DNA from: an uncultured Akkermansia sp.
GTDB taxonomy: Bacteria > Verrucomicrobiota > Verrucomicrobiia > Verrucomicrobiales > Akkermansiaceae
Reading direction: 5' to 3'
Length of the DNA: 36,661 nucleotides
Assembly: GCA_947588645.1 (NCBI GenBank)
Contig: CANPYO010000012.1
Span: 1 to 36,661 of the forward strand
Position numbers and translations under genes: made by a program. Shown piece by piece: positions 22,577 through 31,839 of the stretch (positions are counted from its first letter, which is position 1; each line of letters begins with the position of its first letter). The notes under the pieces are model-generated. The model searched no databases. It was not told the DNA's origin and was given only the letters and a program-made list of their open reading frames with translations.

Positions 22577-25500
22577 ATGAAACTTCATCTCCCCATCCCC
22601 CTCCGTTCCGCTCTGCTCGCTGTTTGCGCGGTTAGCGTAGTTACTCCGGTTGCTGTAGCGGGCGATGACGAACAAGACGCTTCGAATTCCCTGAATATTG
22701 AAAGTATTGCTCAGATGCTCCGCTCGGTATCTGAGTTCGAAAGGACGTCGGCAGCAGAGGCAACTGATCTTTACTGGGGAGCTGGTCAAACCGGCGGGAG
22801 TGTTATTCTGGGAGGAGAAGGTAGCTTCTGGAGCACCCGATCGGGGACGTCCGGAACAGAGGAGTGGGAAGACGATAAGAATGTGCATCTTGAGGCTAGA
22901 GGCGGAACAATTACCGTGACAGCGTCTACGCTTTTGATGAAAAGTTTGACCTTTGCACCCAGTTCTGCTACCTACAATTTCATCCTCCCAACGTCGTTTC
23001 TTCTAGGACCCGGTGAACCCTCGCTGCTATCTGTTGGAAAAGGGACAACTCTATGCCTGCAAGGCAATGGGAGCCTCATGGTCATGTACGGGACAGGCGT
23101 GATGGACGGATCCTCTATATGTCAAGTAGAGGGTTCGCTAAAAATTGAGGAAGGCGTCTCTGTAAGAATGAACATTGCGAAAGCGGAAATCAATAGCTTG
23201 ACACTGACGAATGGTTACTTGGTTGTTGGAGAGGGCACAATTCAGAATTTGCAAGGCACCTGTGAGAGTATTCAGTTTGGTCCATATGAAGCTGGTCTTG
23301 AAGCGGGGAACACGCTTACCATCGTCGACGGTGAATACACTGGTAAGCTGAAGACCGACTGGGGGGGACTCATCATTGAAGGAAAATTCAGGTATGACAC
23401 ACCAGGAACTGATGAGGAAGAAAAGTATAAAAACCGCGCGACAGTTGCTGCACTGACTGTGAACAGTCAATTCACACTGAACGGGGTCATGGAAACCCCC
23501 ACGCTGGATGGAAAAGGAAGCATCATTGGTAAGGGAACTTTGCAATTTGGCAATGGATCGTCAGAGTTTGATGGAGAGGTCGGTGTAAATATTACCTGCA
23601 ATGGGAATGAAGCATCAACAGTAACCCTCAGCCACTACACCGGTAAGAATGTGACGTTAAATAACGGTGGCACGCTCACTTTGCTTAACAAGGGGTCCGA
23701 TATTCAACTAACGACTTTACATATTGGTGGTAAGCTGGAGGTAAAGGAAGGGAAGTTGAGAGTGGAAGAAAGCATCACATGGGATCTTGGTTCCCTGCAT
23801 TTCTTTTCTTCCGGTCAATCGGTCGTATTTGTAGGGAATGGATGGAACGAAAAATTAGATAAGACAAACGGTAAGCTCACCATTACATTGAAAGAGAATG
23901 TTTTGGGTATAAGTGAGTTTGGTGACATCATTCTGCTGGATTGGGCGGGACAGGGAAACGATTTCGATTTTAGGGATTATTTTGAAATTTCACTCGACGG
24001 GGATCGCAAAAGATACGAGAACCTCACTCTCAGAGCCGACGGACATGTCACTTGGGGCGGTTCGGACGATCTGTATTGGGGAAGCGAGAGAACCAGCAAC
24101 TCTATTGTGTTGGGGGAAGATCAACGTGTATGGAGTTTTTTGCCGGGAAAATCCGGTACAGCGGCTTGGCAAGATGATAAAAATGTGCACTTAGAGGCAA
24201 AAAGTGGCACAATTGCCGTGACAAGTTCCGGATATCGTTCAATGAAAAGCTTGACCATTGCTCCTGGATCCGCTACATATAATTTCGATTTGGACTGTCG
24301 GGTGGGAGAACCGATAGATCCAAATTCCCCCGCTGAGAGTCTTCCCACGATTCTATTCGTGGGTGACGGGACGACTTTGTGTGTGGGTAACGGAAGGGAA
24401 CTCGCTGTGAATGGATCATTAACCGTCGGTGCTGGGGCGACTCTTTGCATTGGTGAGGGATCCACGATGAATGTGTATGGCTCGTATAGCGGAAAGGGGT
24501 CGCTGCAGGTTGAGAAGAACGGCCGTTTGAGCATTATGGGGAAATCGACTGTTAAGAGTCTTTCCGTGACCGATGGTTCATTAATGCTCGGTGGGAGCAG
24601 TAGTGTTGAGAATTTGCAAGGCACCTGTGAGAGTATTCAGTTTGGTCCATATAAAGCTGGTATTGAAACCAAAAAAGCACTTACCATTGTTGACGGCGAA
24701 TACACTGGTAGGCTAACGGTTGACCAGGAAAAACTCACCATTGATGGAGAATTCAAGTACGATACACCAGGAGCTGACGAGGATGAAAAATATAAGAACC
24801 GCGCGACAGTTGCTGCACTGACTGTGAACAAGCAATTCACGCTGGACGGAGTCATGGAGACCCGCAGCACGCTGGATGGGAAAGGAAGCATCATTGGTAA
24901 GGGAACTTTGCTATTCGGTGAGGGATCGTCAGAGTTTAATGGAGAGGTCGGTGTAAATATTATCTGCAATGGGAGTGAAGCATCAACAGTAACCCTCAGC
25001 CACTACACCGGTAAGAATGTGACGTTAAATAACCGTGGCACGCTCATCTTGTCTAACAAGGGGTTCGATATTCAACTAACGACTTTACGTATTGGTGGTA
25101 AGCTGGAGGTGAAGGCTGGAAAGCTGAAATTGGAGGAAAGCATCACATGGGATGCAGATCCTGGTTCCTTGCGTTTCTTTTCTCATGGCCAATCGGTCGT
25201 ATTTGTAGGGAATGGATGGGACGAAAAATTAGATAATACAAACGGTAAGCTCACCATTATATTGGAAAAGAATGTGTTGGGTGTAGGTAGTTCTGGTGAC
25301 ATCACTTTGCTGGATTGGTCACTGAGGAGAGACGATTTCGATTTTAGGGATTATTTTGAAATTTCATTCGACGGGGATCGCGAAAGATACGAGAACCTCA
25401 CTCTCAGAGCCGATGGACATGTAGTTTGGGGTAAAAAGATACCTTCTGGACATGGAGGTTCTGAAGATTCGGACTCTCTTTACTGGGGAGCCAAACAAAC

Positions 25501-28500
25501 CAGTGGAAGCGTTACTCTGGGTGGAAATGGTGGCTCGTGGAGCACTAAGTCGGGCGAAGCTGGAAATGAAGTCTGGAAAGATGATAAAAACGTGCACCTG
25601 GAGGCAACAGGTGGCACAATTACCGTGAAGGAAGACTCTTCGCCCTCAATGAAAAGCTTAACCATCGTAGCCGGTTCAGCTATCTACAATATCGTTTCGG
25701 ATGGATCGACGGAGGCTAATGTGAGTGGGAATTTAACCGTTGGTGCCGGAGCGACTTTGTGCATGGGCAAGGGATCTGTGCTGCAGGTGAATGGCTCGTA
25801 TAGCGGCGGTGGCATACTGAAAGTTGAGAATGGTGGTTCTTTGACAATTTCTGGGCAGGCGACGATCAAGAAAGCTACCGTGGAAGACGGGGTTTTATCC
25901 CTCGGCTCGGGCAGCAGTATTTCGGATTTACAGGGTGATCCCGTGAATTGGAATACGAATCATGGAATCCAGGGTCAAGGCAATCTCACCATCGAAAGCG
26001 GCAACTACACCGGTTCGCTGAAGACCGACGAGCTCACCATTGCCGGGAACTTCACATATGGTACGCCCGGGGCGAACGGAGGGGAGAAGCTTGAAAATGC
26101 TGCTGCGGTTGGTGGCTTGACTGTGGATGGTAAACTCACATTAAACGGAGGCATGCTGGCTACGTCGCTCAGAGGGAAGGGAAGTATCATCGGTCGAGGT
26201 ACTCTGCAACTTACCAACTCAGAAAACAATTCGTTTGAAGGTGAAGTGGGGGTGAATCTACTTTATGCGGGGAGCTCCTTCGCACTCAGCAAGTACACTG
26301 GTAAGAGTGTGACAGTAACAAGCGGTCAGCTCACGTTGTCCAACGAAGGAAATGGGATCAAACTGGAGGCACTCACCTTCCGGGGGAGCAGCACTTTGGT
26401 CGTGAAAGATGCGGGGTCGAGCGTCAGCGGTAATGTGACGTTGGGAAAGAATCAACAGCTCACTCTGGCAAGTGGGGCGAGTTTGAGCGTTGGCTCCTTG
26501 ACTCTCTCCGGCGGTACGCTGGATGTGAGTGGGGCGCTCGGCAAACTGAATGCGGGCGCATTGAAGACCACGGCAACAACCACATTGAATGTGGGAAATT
26601 TGTATGCTATGGCAGCGGGAAGTTACAGTATCCTGAGTTATGACAGTCACGACGGTGCCGATGTCAATCAGTTGAAACTGCAGGTGGGGAGCGTCGGTGC
26701 ACGAAAGAGTTTCCGATTGGAGGTGCAGCAGAACGCCCTGATGCTCGTAGTAACGGGTAAGGGAGCAAATCTGACGTGGAACAACATTAGCACGAAAACT
26801 TGGGGCGCTGGAACGGTTGGCGGGGAATGGGATGCCGCACAAACGGTTTCGGATAAACATTTCTTCAATGGAGACAACGTGACTTTCAACGGAGCCGGGG
26901 AAGTAAACATCCAGGGTGAGGTAGAGCCCGGGAGTATTACCGTGCAGGGAGATGAAGCCACCACCTTCATGAGCAATGACGACACCGGTTCTATTGCCGG
27001 CGCTGCTCAACTCACGAAAAAGGATGAGGGCAAGCTAACCATCAACACGGTCAATGCTTACACGGGCGGAACGGTGGTGGAAGGCGGCGAGCTGGTAACA
27101 GGAAACGCGAAAGCCTTGGGCGAGGGAAACGTGACGGTGAAAAGCGGCGTGCTGGATATGGACAGTGCGGCTCTGGCGAATGAGCTGCATATCGTCGGCA
27201 CAGCGGAAGTGAAGAATGGTGGAAGCTACGTTGGCAAGCTGACGCTGGATGGCGGGACACTGGATGGCGCTGTGAACCTGGCGCAGGATGCGGAATTAAA
27301 GAACGGCACGGTGACGGGTGTATTGAGCGGCAAAGGAGGCGTGGTGGTGAGTGGCGGGGGCGTGACGCTAAGCGGCGCGAACACCTACACCGGCAAGACA
27401 ACGGTGCAGAGCGGAACGCTGACGGTGAGCGGCAGCGTGGCGAGCAAGCAGATTGAGGTGCAGAGCGGCGGCACCTACAGCGGCACGCTGGCCGGCCCGG
27501 ATTTGACCGTTACGCTTGCGGGCGGTACATTGAAGGGTGATGTGACACTGGATGGCAGCGTCGCACTGAATTCCACGGCGACAGGATCTACCGTGGACGG
27601 CAGGTTAAATCTGGCGCAGGGCGGAAAGCTGGGAGTCACGGAAGGAGCGGGGCTTTCGGTGAAAGAACTGGTGGCGGATGGTGGTGAGTTGAGCTTGGCC
27701 ACGGACAATAGCGGTCACCTCAGCGTGGGCACTTTCACCACCACCTCGAATAAGACGACATTGAACGTGGGCGACGATCTTCTGGGGCTGAAGGACGGTA
27801 CGTACGAACTGCTCACCTATGAAACGCTGGGCAGCGGGAGCAGTGCGGATGCGCTCGAGCTGGCGGGACTCAGTGATCTGCGTACGCGCAAGGACTACTC
27901 ACTGGGCTTGGGAGCAAACAGCCTGACACTGTCCGTGAGTGGAGGTTCCGAGGATCTCATTTGGGATCCGGCAAGCACCAACACATGGAGTAATGAAAAC
28001 GCCGGAGGCGAATGGAGCGGCAAAGCTGAGGACAAGCGTTTCTACGATGGCGACTCGGTGACGTTCGACTCCGCGGGAGATGTGCCGATAGAGGGCGCAG
28101 TGAACCCCGCCTCCATCACCGTGAAGGGCGATAGCGACACCACCTTCAAGAACGCCGCAGACAAGGCCGGTGCGCTCACAGGCAATGCCACATTGACCAA
28201 GGAGGGCGCAGGCACGCTGGATATCCAGACGGACAACAGCGCGTACTCCGGCAACATCGAGGTGAAGGGCGGCACGCTGAGAGTGGGTCATGACCATGCA
28301 CTGGGCAGCGGCGACGTGAACATTGCAAATGCGAAGTTTGACGGCGTCGGGCATGCCGTCAACAACAAGGTAACGCTCTCCGGCAATTCACAGCTCAAGG
28401 ACGCCAGCGGCGTAACCAATCTCACCTTTGCGAGCGGCTCGACGATTAAAGGCGAGGATGGTTATACCTTGGCAGCCGGTCACACACTGACGATTGACAG

Positions 28501-29896
28501 TACCGGCAAGGCACGCAGTGCGGAGAATCCCGGCAGCAGTTACAGCGGCGCCTTCACCTTCGCGGGCGGCACACTGAAGCTCAACGGCGGCGCATTCGAC
28601 CTGAGCGGCGCAACAGTGAACTTTGCTGACGGTTCGAAGTCCACCATCGATTTGAGCGGGTGGGAAGGAATGACCTACGGCAACGAGTACACTTTGGCAA
28701 AGTTGCAGTTGGGAGAGGGGAACGAAGCGTTCACCGAGTACTTTGAGGTGACCATGGATCCCCAGATGCAAAACAGCGCACGCATCGAGGTGCGAGAGAA
28801 CGGCGAGGTGGTGCTGGTAATGATGGAGGATCCGACAGTAGCGGCCACGTTGACGCGCGATCAAGCGGCGGCCTACCGTGTGCTGGCGCAAATAGCCGGC
28901 AAGCAGCTCGCCTCCATCATAGGCAACCCGGAAATCATCGACCAGCTGAGCGGCGCCGAGATAGCCACCGCCATCAGCAGTCAGATGGAGGGCAACCTGG
29001 CCCACCTGCGCCGCCTGCGCACGACCATCGGGAGTGGACAGACCCTCTCGTCGGATTCATCGCTCGCAGCCTTCATCAGCGCCTACGATGACTTCACCTC
29101 CATGCAGCGCGACTACAACGGCCTCGGCTACAACCGAACCGAATACGGTGGCGTCTTTGGTATGGAAACCAAGCTGGAGAAGAATACGCTGCTGGGTCTG
29201 GCGCTGAGCGCAGGACGGGCAAGAGTCGCGCCCTCCGGCGCTCGGGAGCGGTACCACGAGGACACCTACCGTCAGGATCTCTACTTCGTGACGAATATCG
29301 CGGATGGCCTGCGCAGCACGACCACGGTGGGCGTGGGTGAGCACAAGTTCAGCATGCACCGCACGTTGCCGGGCGGTCTGGTCACCACCGCGCATGATAT
29401 GAGGGGCAATTCCCTGAACTTCTCGGAGGAGATAGCCGTTACCCTCAGCTCCGGAGAGACGGGCAGCTTCGAGACCTTCTTCTCCCTGGAGAGCACATAC
29501 AGCCACATCAAGGCGTCCCACGAGAGCGGAGCGGGGACAGCCTCCATCAGCGCCGATGCGCATGAAGCATGGGCAACGGATCTCTCACTGGGCGTGCGAG
29601 CCAACTTCTCATTCACGCTGATGGGAAATGTCCCTGCGGCGATGCTGAGCATGCAGACGGCTTTGGTGAGTTCCGTGGGCGATACGGGGACGGAGGTGAC
29701 GATGCGCTACGCCGGCGCTCCGGACCTGCCCTACAGCGTGCGAGCAGCCAAGCATAACCGCTGGGGCTACAGTTTGGGCGCATCACTCACGGTGCCTGTA
29801 AGCAAAGAAACGGCAATTATCGGCAGCGCCGAAACAGTGCTGCGCGGAGATTCCCACGAAACAACCGGTTCTGTGGGCATCCGGATGAGCTTCTGA
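22577..29896 (+). CDS. Giant autotransporter (type Va) with repeated beta-helical passenger
   Basis: A 2,439-residue surface protein. The signal peptide is MKLHLPIPLRSALLAVCAVS to about residue 29 (VAVAG cut). The passenger has three long related units beginning with a DLYWG-type motif near residues 64, 497 and 967. The second half of units 1 and 2 is nearly identical in DNA, with a period of about 1,365 bp. Then come two units starting LTWNNISTKTW (about 1397) and LIWDPASTNTW (about 1793), each with PATR-like strand repeats such as NTYTGKTTVQSGTLTVSG. The C-terminal beta-barrel (about 2165-2439; YNRTEYGGVFGMETKLEKNT onward) ends in Phe, as BAM substrates do. The first half is visibly AT-richer than the second. 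The start at 22577 is set by the signal peptide; a TTG at 22532 is in frame but is rejected. Likely a cell-surface adhesin or coat protein; the ligand is unknown. Confidence 0.93.
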   Translation: MKLHLPIPLRSALLAVCAVSVVTPVAVAGDDEQDASNSLNIESIAQMLRSVSEFERTSAAEATDLYWGAGQTGGSVILGGEGSFWSTRSGTSGTEEWEDDKNVHLEARGGTITVTASTLLMKSLTFAPSSATYNFILPTSFLLGPGEPSLLSVGKGTTLCLQGNGSLMVMYGTGVMDGSSICQVEGSLKIEEGVSVRMNIAKAEINSLTLTNGYLVVGEGTIQNLQGTCESIQFGPYEAGLEAGNTLTIVDGEYTGKLKTDWGGLIIEGKFRYDTPGTDEEEKYKNRATVAALTVNSQFTLNGVMETPTLDGKGSIIGKGTLQFGNGSSEFDGEVGVNITCNGNEASTVTLSHYTGKNVTLNNGGTLTLLNKGSDIQLTTLHIGGKLEVKEGKLRVEESITWDLGSLHFFSSGQSVVFVGNGWNEKLDKTNGKLTITLKENVLGISEFGDIILLDWAGQGNDFDFRDYFEISLDGDRKRYENLTLRADGHVTWGGSDDLYWGSERTSNSIVLGEDQRVWSFLPGKSGTAAWQDDKNVHLEAKSGTIAVTSSGYRSMKSLTIAPGSATYNFDLDCRVGEPIDPNSPAESLPTILFVGDGTTLCVGNGRELAVNGSLTVGAGATLCIGEGSTMNVYGSYSGKGSLQVEKNGRLSIMGKSTVKSLSVTDGSLMLGGSSSVENLQGTCESIQFGPYKAGIETKKALTIVDGEYTGRLTVDQEKLTIDGEFKYDTPGADEDEKYKNRATVAALTVNKQFTLDGVMETRSTLDGKGSIIGKGTLLFGEGSSEFNGEVGVNIICNGSEASTVTLSHYTGKNVTLNNRGTLILSNKGFDIQLTTLRIGGKLEVKAGKLKLEESITWDADPGSLRFFSHGQSVVFVGNGWDEKLDNTNGKLTIILEKNVLGVGSSGDITLLDWSLRRDDFDFRDYFEISFDGDRERYENLTLRADGHVVWGKKIPSGHGGSEDSDSLYWGAKQTSGSVTLGGNGGSWSTKSGEAGNEVWKDDKNVHLEATGGTITVKEDSSPSMKSLTIVAGSAIYNIVSDGSTEANVSGNLTVGAGATLCMGKGSVLQVNGSYSGGGILKVENGGSLTISGQATIKKATVEDGVLSLGSGSSISDLQGDPVNWNTNHGIQGQGNLTIESGNYTGSLKTDELTIAGNFTYGTPGANGGEKLENAAAVGGLTVDGKLTLNGGMLATSLRGKGSIIGRGTLQLTNSENNSFEGEVGVNLLYAGSSFALSKYTGKSVTVTSGQLTLSNEGNGIKLEALTFRGSSTLVVKDAGSSVSGNVTLGKNQQLTLASGASLSVGSLTLSGGTLDVSGALGKLNAGALKTTATTTLNVGNLYAMAAGSYSILSYDSHDGADVNQLKLQVGSVGARKSFRLEVQQNALMLVVTGKGANLTWNNISTKTWGAGTVGGEWDAAQTVSDKHFFNGDNVTFNGAGEVNIQGEVEPGSITVQGDEATTFMSNDDTGSIAGAAQLTKKDEGKLTINTVNAYTGGTVVEGGELVTGNAKALGEGNVTVKSGVLDMDSAALANELHIVGTAEVKNGGSYVGKLTLDGGTLDGAVNLAQDAELKNGTVTGVLSGKGGVVVSGGGVTLSGANTYTGKTTVQSGTLTVSGSVASKQIEVQSGGTYSGTLAGPDLTVTLAGGTLKGDVTLDGSVALNSTATGSTVDGRLNLAQGGKLGVTEGAGLSVKELVADGGELSLATDNSGHLSVGTFTTTSNKTTLNVGDDLLGLKDGTYELLTYETLGSGSSADALELAGLSDLRTRKDYSLGLGANSLTLSVSGGSEDLIWDPASTNTWSNENAGGEWSGKAEDKRFYDGDSVTFDSAGDVPIEGAVNPASITVKGDSDTTFKNAADKAGALTGNATLTKEGAGTLDIQTDNSAYSGNIEVKGGTLRVGHDHALGSGDVNIANAKFDGVGHAVNNKVTLSGNSQLKDASGVTNLTFASGSTIKGEDGYTLAAGHTLTIDSTGKARSAENPGSSYSGAFTFAGGTLKLNGGAFDLSGATVNFADGSKSTIDLSGWEGMTYGNEYTLAKLQLGEGNEAFTEYFEVTMDPQMQNSARIEVRENGEVVLVMMEDPTVAATLTRDQAAAYRVLAQIAGKQLASIIGNPEIIDQLSGAEIATAISSQMEGNLAHLRRLRTTIGSGQTLSSDSSLAAFISAYDDFTSMQRDYNGLGYNRTEYGGVFGMETKLEKNTLLGLALSAGRARVAPSGARERYHEDTYRQDLYFVTNIADGLRSTTTVGVGEHKFSMHRTLPGGLVTTAHDMRGNSLNFSEEIAVTLSSGETGSFETFFSLESTYSHIKASHESGAGTASISADAHEAWATDLSLGVRANFSFTLMGNVPAAMLSMQTALVSSVGDTGTEVTMRYAGAPDLPYSVRAAKHNRWGYSLGASLTVPVSKETAIIGSAETVLRGDSHETTGSVGIRMSF

Positions 29897-29925
29897 TCGA
29901 TAGGACGAGATCGGTGTTATTGCCT

Positions 29926-29960
29926 GCCCGGACGCGTCGCCATACGCGTCCGGGCTTTTT
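29926..29960 (+). terminator. Rho-independent terminator of the autotransporter gene
   Basis: A perfect 12-bp stem (GCCCGGACGCGT with ACGCGTCCGGGC), a 6-nt loop and TTTTT, 30 bp after the stop codon. The clearest intrinsic terminator in the window. Confidence 0.93.
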
Positions 29961-29961
29961 A

Positions 29962-30203
29962 GATTTACGATTTACGATTTAATTCATTTACGATTTACGA
30001 TTTACGATTTGGAAAGTGAGCGCGCATTGCGCGGGGAGGCAGCGCAAAGGCGCTGACCCGCAGGGGCTCACTGGCAGGGTGGTGCCAGTGAGTCAAGGTA
30101 CGATTTGGAAAGTGAGCGCGCGCTGCGCGGATTTTTTCGGATCATGAACGCATGAGGAATGGGGTGAATGAGCCTGGAGGAAAATTTCCTTGGGACAGAT
30201 GTG
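29962..30203. repeat. Modular repeat block upstream of the secreted-protein/two-component operon
   Basis: TTTACGATTTACGATTTAAT heptamers, a GTGAGCGCGCATTGCGCG module, the CACTGGCA/TGCCAGTG near-palindrome (30069-30090) and the roughly 100-bp terminator-like module (30104-30203). No gene is supported. Confidence 0.83.
30104..30203 (+). repeat. About 100-bp terminator-like repeat module (representative copy)
   Basis: Starts TTTGGAAAGTGAGCGCGCGC, continues TGCGCGGATTTTTTCGG (GC-rich arms then T6), then ATCATGAACGCATGAGGAAT and a GGGTGAATGAGCC-GGAGG stretch ending TTGGGACA. Close copies are at 3340-3441, about 10750-10850 and about 36317-36392, and a diverged tail is at about 4160-4223. Three copies end 67-96 bp upstream of a start codon on the same strand (argC, 30271, ilvB). 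Confidence 0.78.
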
Positions 30204-30233
30204 GCGTTTTCCCTGTTGCTTTGGAAAATGTGC

Positions 30234-30263
30234 TTGTGATTTTCAGGGGAGCTATGGTAGTAT
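30234..30263 (+). promoter_or_regulatory. Putative promoter of the secreted-protein/two-component operon
   Basis: TTGTGA (30234-30239), 18-bp spacer, TAGTAT (30258-30263), then 7 nt to the ATG at 30271. An alternative ATG at 30262 overlaps the -10 and is therefore unlikely. Confidence 0.45.
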
Positions 30264-30270
30264 GACAGCT

Positions 30271-31137
30271 ATGAAACGGACATTGATCCTGCATGTTTCC
30301 ATGGCAGTTGCAGCGGCTCTTCTTATCTCGGCATTACCATGCGCAGCGCAAGGCGACTCGGAGACTTCTCCGGTTGTCACCGCAGAGCAAATATTCCCGA
30401 AGATGGAGGATGGCACACGCGACTTGCTTTCTCACTGCCAAAATGTGTTGCGCATCCTCAAGGATATCACAACCACGCAAAAAGCGGATGACGAGGCCGA
30501 TGAGCTTACCGCAGAGTTTAACGCACTCACCGACTCCGAAGATGCACTCAATGACCTTGCTGAGCATACCCCTCCGGAGGTCATGACAGAGACTGTCGAA
30601 CGGCTTTCCAAAGAAATAAACGCCTACAAGGACTGGCAGCGGGAAGTTCCCGAGCAACTTCATCGCCTTCTCGACGCAAACTGCTTCAATTCGGAGAAGC
30701 TCACTGCTGCCATCAGCCCTCTGTGTGGCGTGTTTTTTGACTGTGTTGAGCTACCGCCGGAGCCGGAACCTAAGCCGGCCACAGCTGAGCAGATTAGCCA
30801 ACTCATCGAGATGCAGGCCGCTGATCGTAAGGAACTGCTCGACCGCTGGCCGACGATGGTGCAAGGCGGTCCGGGCTTCACCCGCGATTCAGCGTGGGTC
30901 ATCCTTAACGATAGCGACTTGGCCGTGCGCATGGAATACGACATACTCCGCGAGGATCTCCACTATCCGGCACCCTCTGCCCAAGCGCTTATCATGGAGG
31001 GTGGCAGGGTGTACGACAAACACATCCTCACCATCCCGCTCGGCCATGAGCGGGTCGTCGTTGAACAATGGTTCGACATCACCCGATATTGGCAGAAAAC
31101 GACCTCCCAATCCGGCTCAGCGGAGCCTGAATCTTGA
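30271..31137 (+). CDS. Secreted protein of unknown function, upstream of a two-component pair
   Basis: A 288-residue protein that I do not recognise. The N-terminus MKRTLILHVSMAVAAALLIS plus ALPCAAQG is a Sec signal peptide (cut near residue 26), so the protein is probably periplasmic. Residues about 40-150 are mostly acidic helices. A Pro-Glu linker (LPPEPEPKPAT) leads to a second region ending with a strand-rich part (SAQALIMEGGRVYDKHILTI, then PLGHERVVVEQWFDITRYW). The response regulator gene starts 9 bp after its stop, so the three genes form one operon, and this protein may feed a signal to the kinase (inference). The start is set by the signal peptide and the promoter geometry. Confidence 0.75.
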   Translation: MKRTLILHVSMAVAAALLISALPCAAQGDSETSPVVTAEQIFPKMEDGTRDLLSHCQNVLRILKDITTTQKADDEADELTAEFNALTDSEDALNDLAEHTPPEVMTETVERLSKEINAYKDWQREVPEQLHRLLDANCFNSEKLTAAISPLCGVFFDCVELPPEPEPKPATAEQISQLIEMQAADRKELLDRWPTMVQGGPGFTRDSAWVILNDSDLAVRMEYDILREDLHYPAPSAQALIMEGGRVYDKHILTIPLGHERVVVEQWFDITRYWQKTTSQSGSAEPES

Positions 31138-31146
31138 CCGGCGCTC

Positions 31147-31839
31147 ATGGCAGAACGCACCATATTAATTGCCGAGGACGACGCATCCATCCGCGCCGGA
31201 TTGTCGGATGCCCTCCAAGCGCATGGCTACGGTGTTCTCACTGCCGCAGATGGTGAAGCGGCACTCAAATCGGTGCTCACGCAGGAAGTGGATTTGGTGT
31301 TGCTGGATCTGAATATGCCAAAACTCAATGGCTTCAAATTGCTCAAAATTATGAGCAAAGAATGCCCGGGGGTGCCGAGTATCATTCTGACGGCTCACGG
31401 CGAGGAAAAAGACCGCGTACGCGGACTGGAAAACGGGGCGGACGACTATGTGGTCAAGCCTTTTTCCATGGCGGAGCTGCTGGCGCGCGTGGCGGCAGTT
31501 CTGCGCCGCTACCCCACTCGCCGTGTAAGCGCCGAAAAAGCCCTGCACTTTCCCGGCGGCTCATTGAACCCCGATAACCACAGCGTAGTCATGGATAACG
31601 GCTCCTGCGTTGCCTTACGCGATAAGGAGTTTGAACTTTTCTATTATTTTCTGGCGCATCCCGACCGCATCATTTCGCAGGAAGAGCTGCTACTACGTGT
31701 GTGGGGAAGCCGCGCCAATGCGTCCGAAACACGCACCGTTGCCGTCACACTCACTCGGCTGCGAGAGAAACTCGATCCCGCCGTAGCTCAGCGCATCGAG
31801 AATGTGCGTGGACGCGGTTACAAATGGAGCAAGTCATGA
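31147..31839 (+). CDS. OmpR/PhoB-family response regulator
   Basis: A 230-residue protein. The receiver domain has acidic residues DD at 11-12, phospho-acceptor Asp54 (LVLLDLNMPKLNGF), the Thr region IILTAHG and Lys in DDYVVKPFSM. A winged-helix DNA-binding domain lies at about 135-230 (LRDKEFELFYYFLAHPDRII, TVAVTLTRLREKLD, ENVRGRGYKW). It should be phosphorylated by the kinase encoded next, with which it overlaps by 4 bp (ATGA). Target genes are not evident from the sequence. Confidence 0.96.
   Translation: MAERTILIAEDDASIRAGLSDALQAHGYGVLTAADGEAALKSVLTQEVDLVLLDLNMPKLNGFKLLKIMSKECPGVPSIILTAHGEEKDRVRGLENGADDYVVKPFSMAELLARVAAVLRRYPTRRVSAEKALHFPGGSLNPDNHSVVMDNGSCVALRDKEFELFYYFLAHPDRIISQEELLLRVWGSRANASETRTVAVTLTRLREKLDPAVAQRIENVRGRGYKWSKS

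Noticed and set aside
22503..22577. Firm promoter for the autotransporter at TATACT (22521-22526) or TTGCAA (22532-22537)
   Set aside because: TATACT has no acceptable -35 at 16-18 bp in this orientation, and TTGCAA is followed only by a poor CTATTC/TATTCC. Neither is good enough to list as a feature.
26258..27010. 250-codon open frame antisense to the autotransporter, and similar frames at 28388-29005 and 29057-29563
   Set aside because: All lie inside the continuous 2,439-codon reading frame with signal peptide and barrel; their sequences have no family features.
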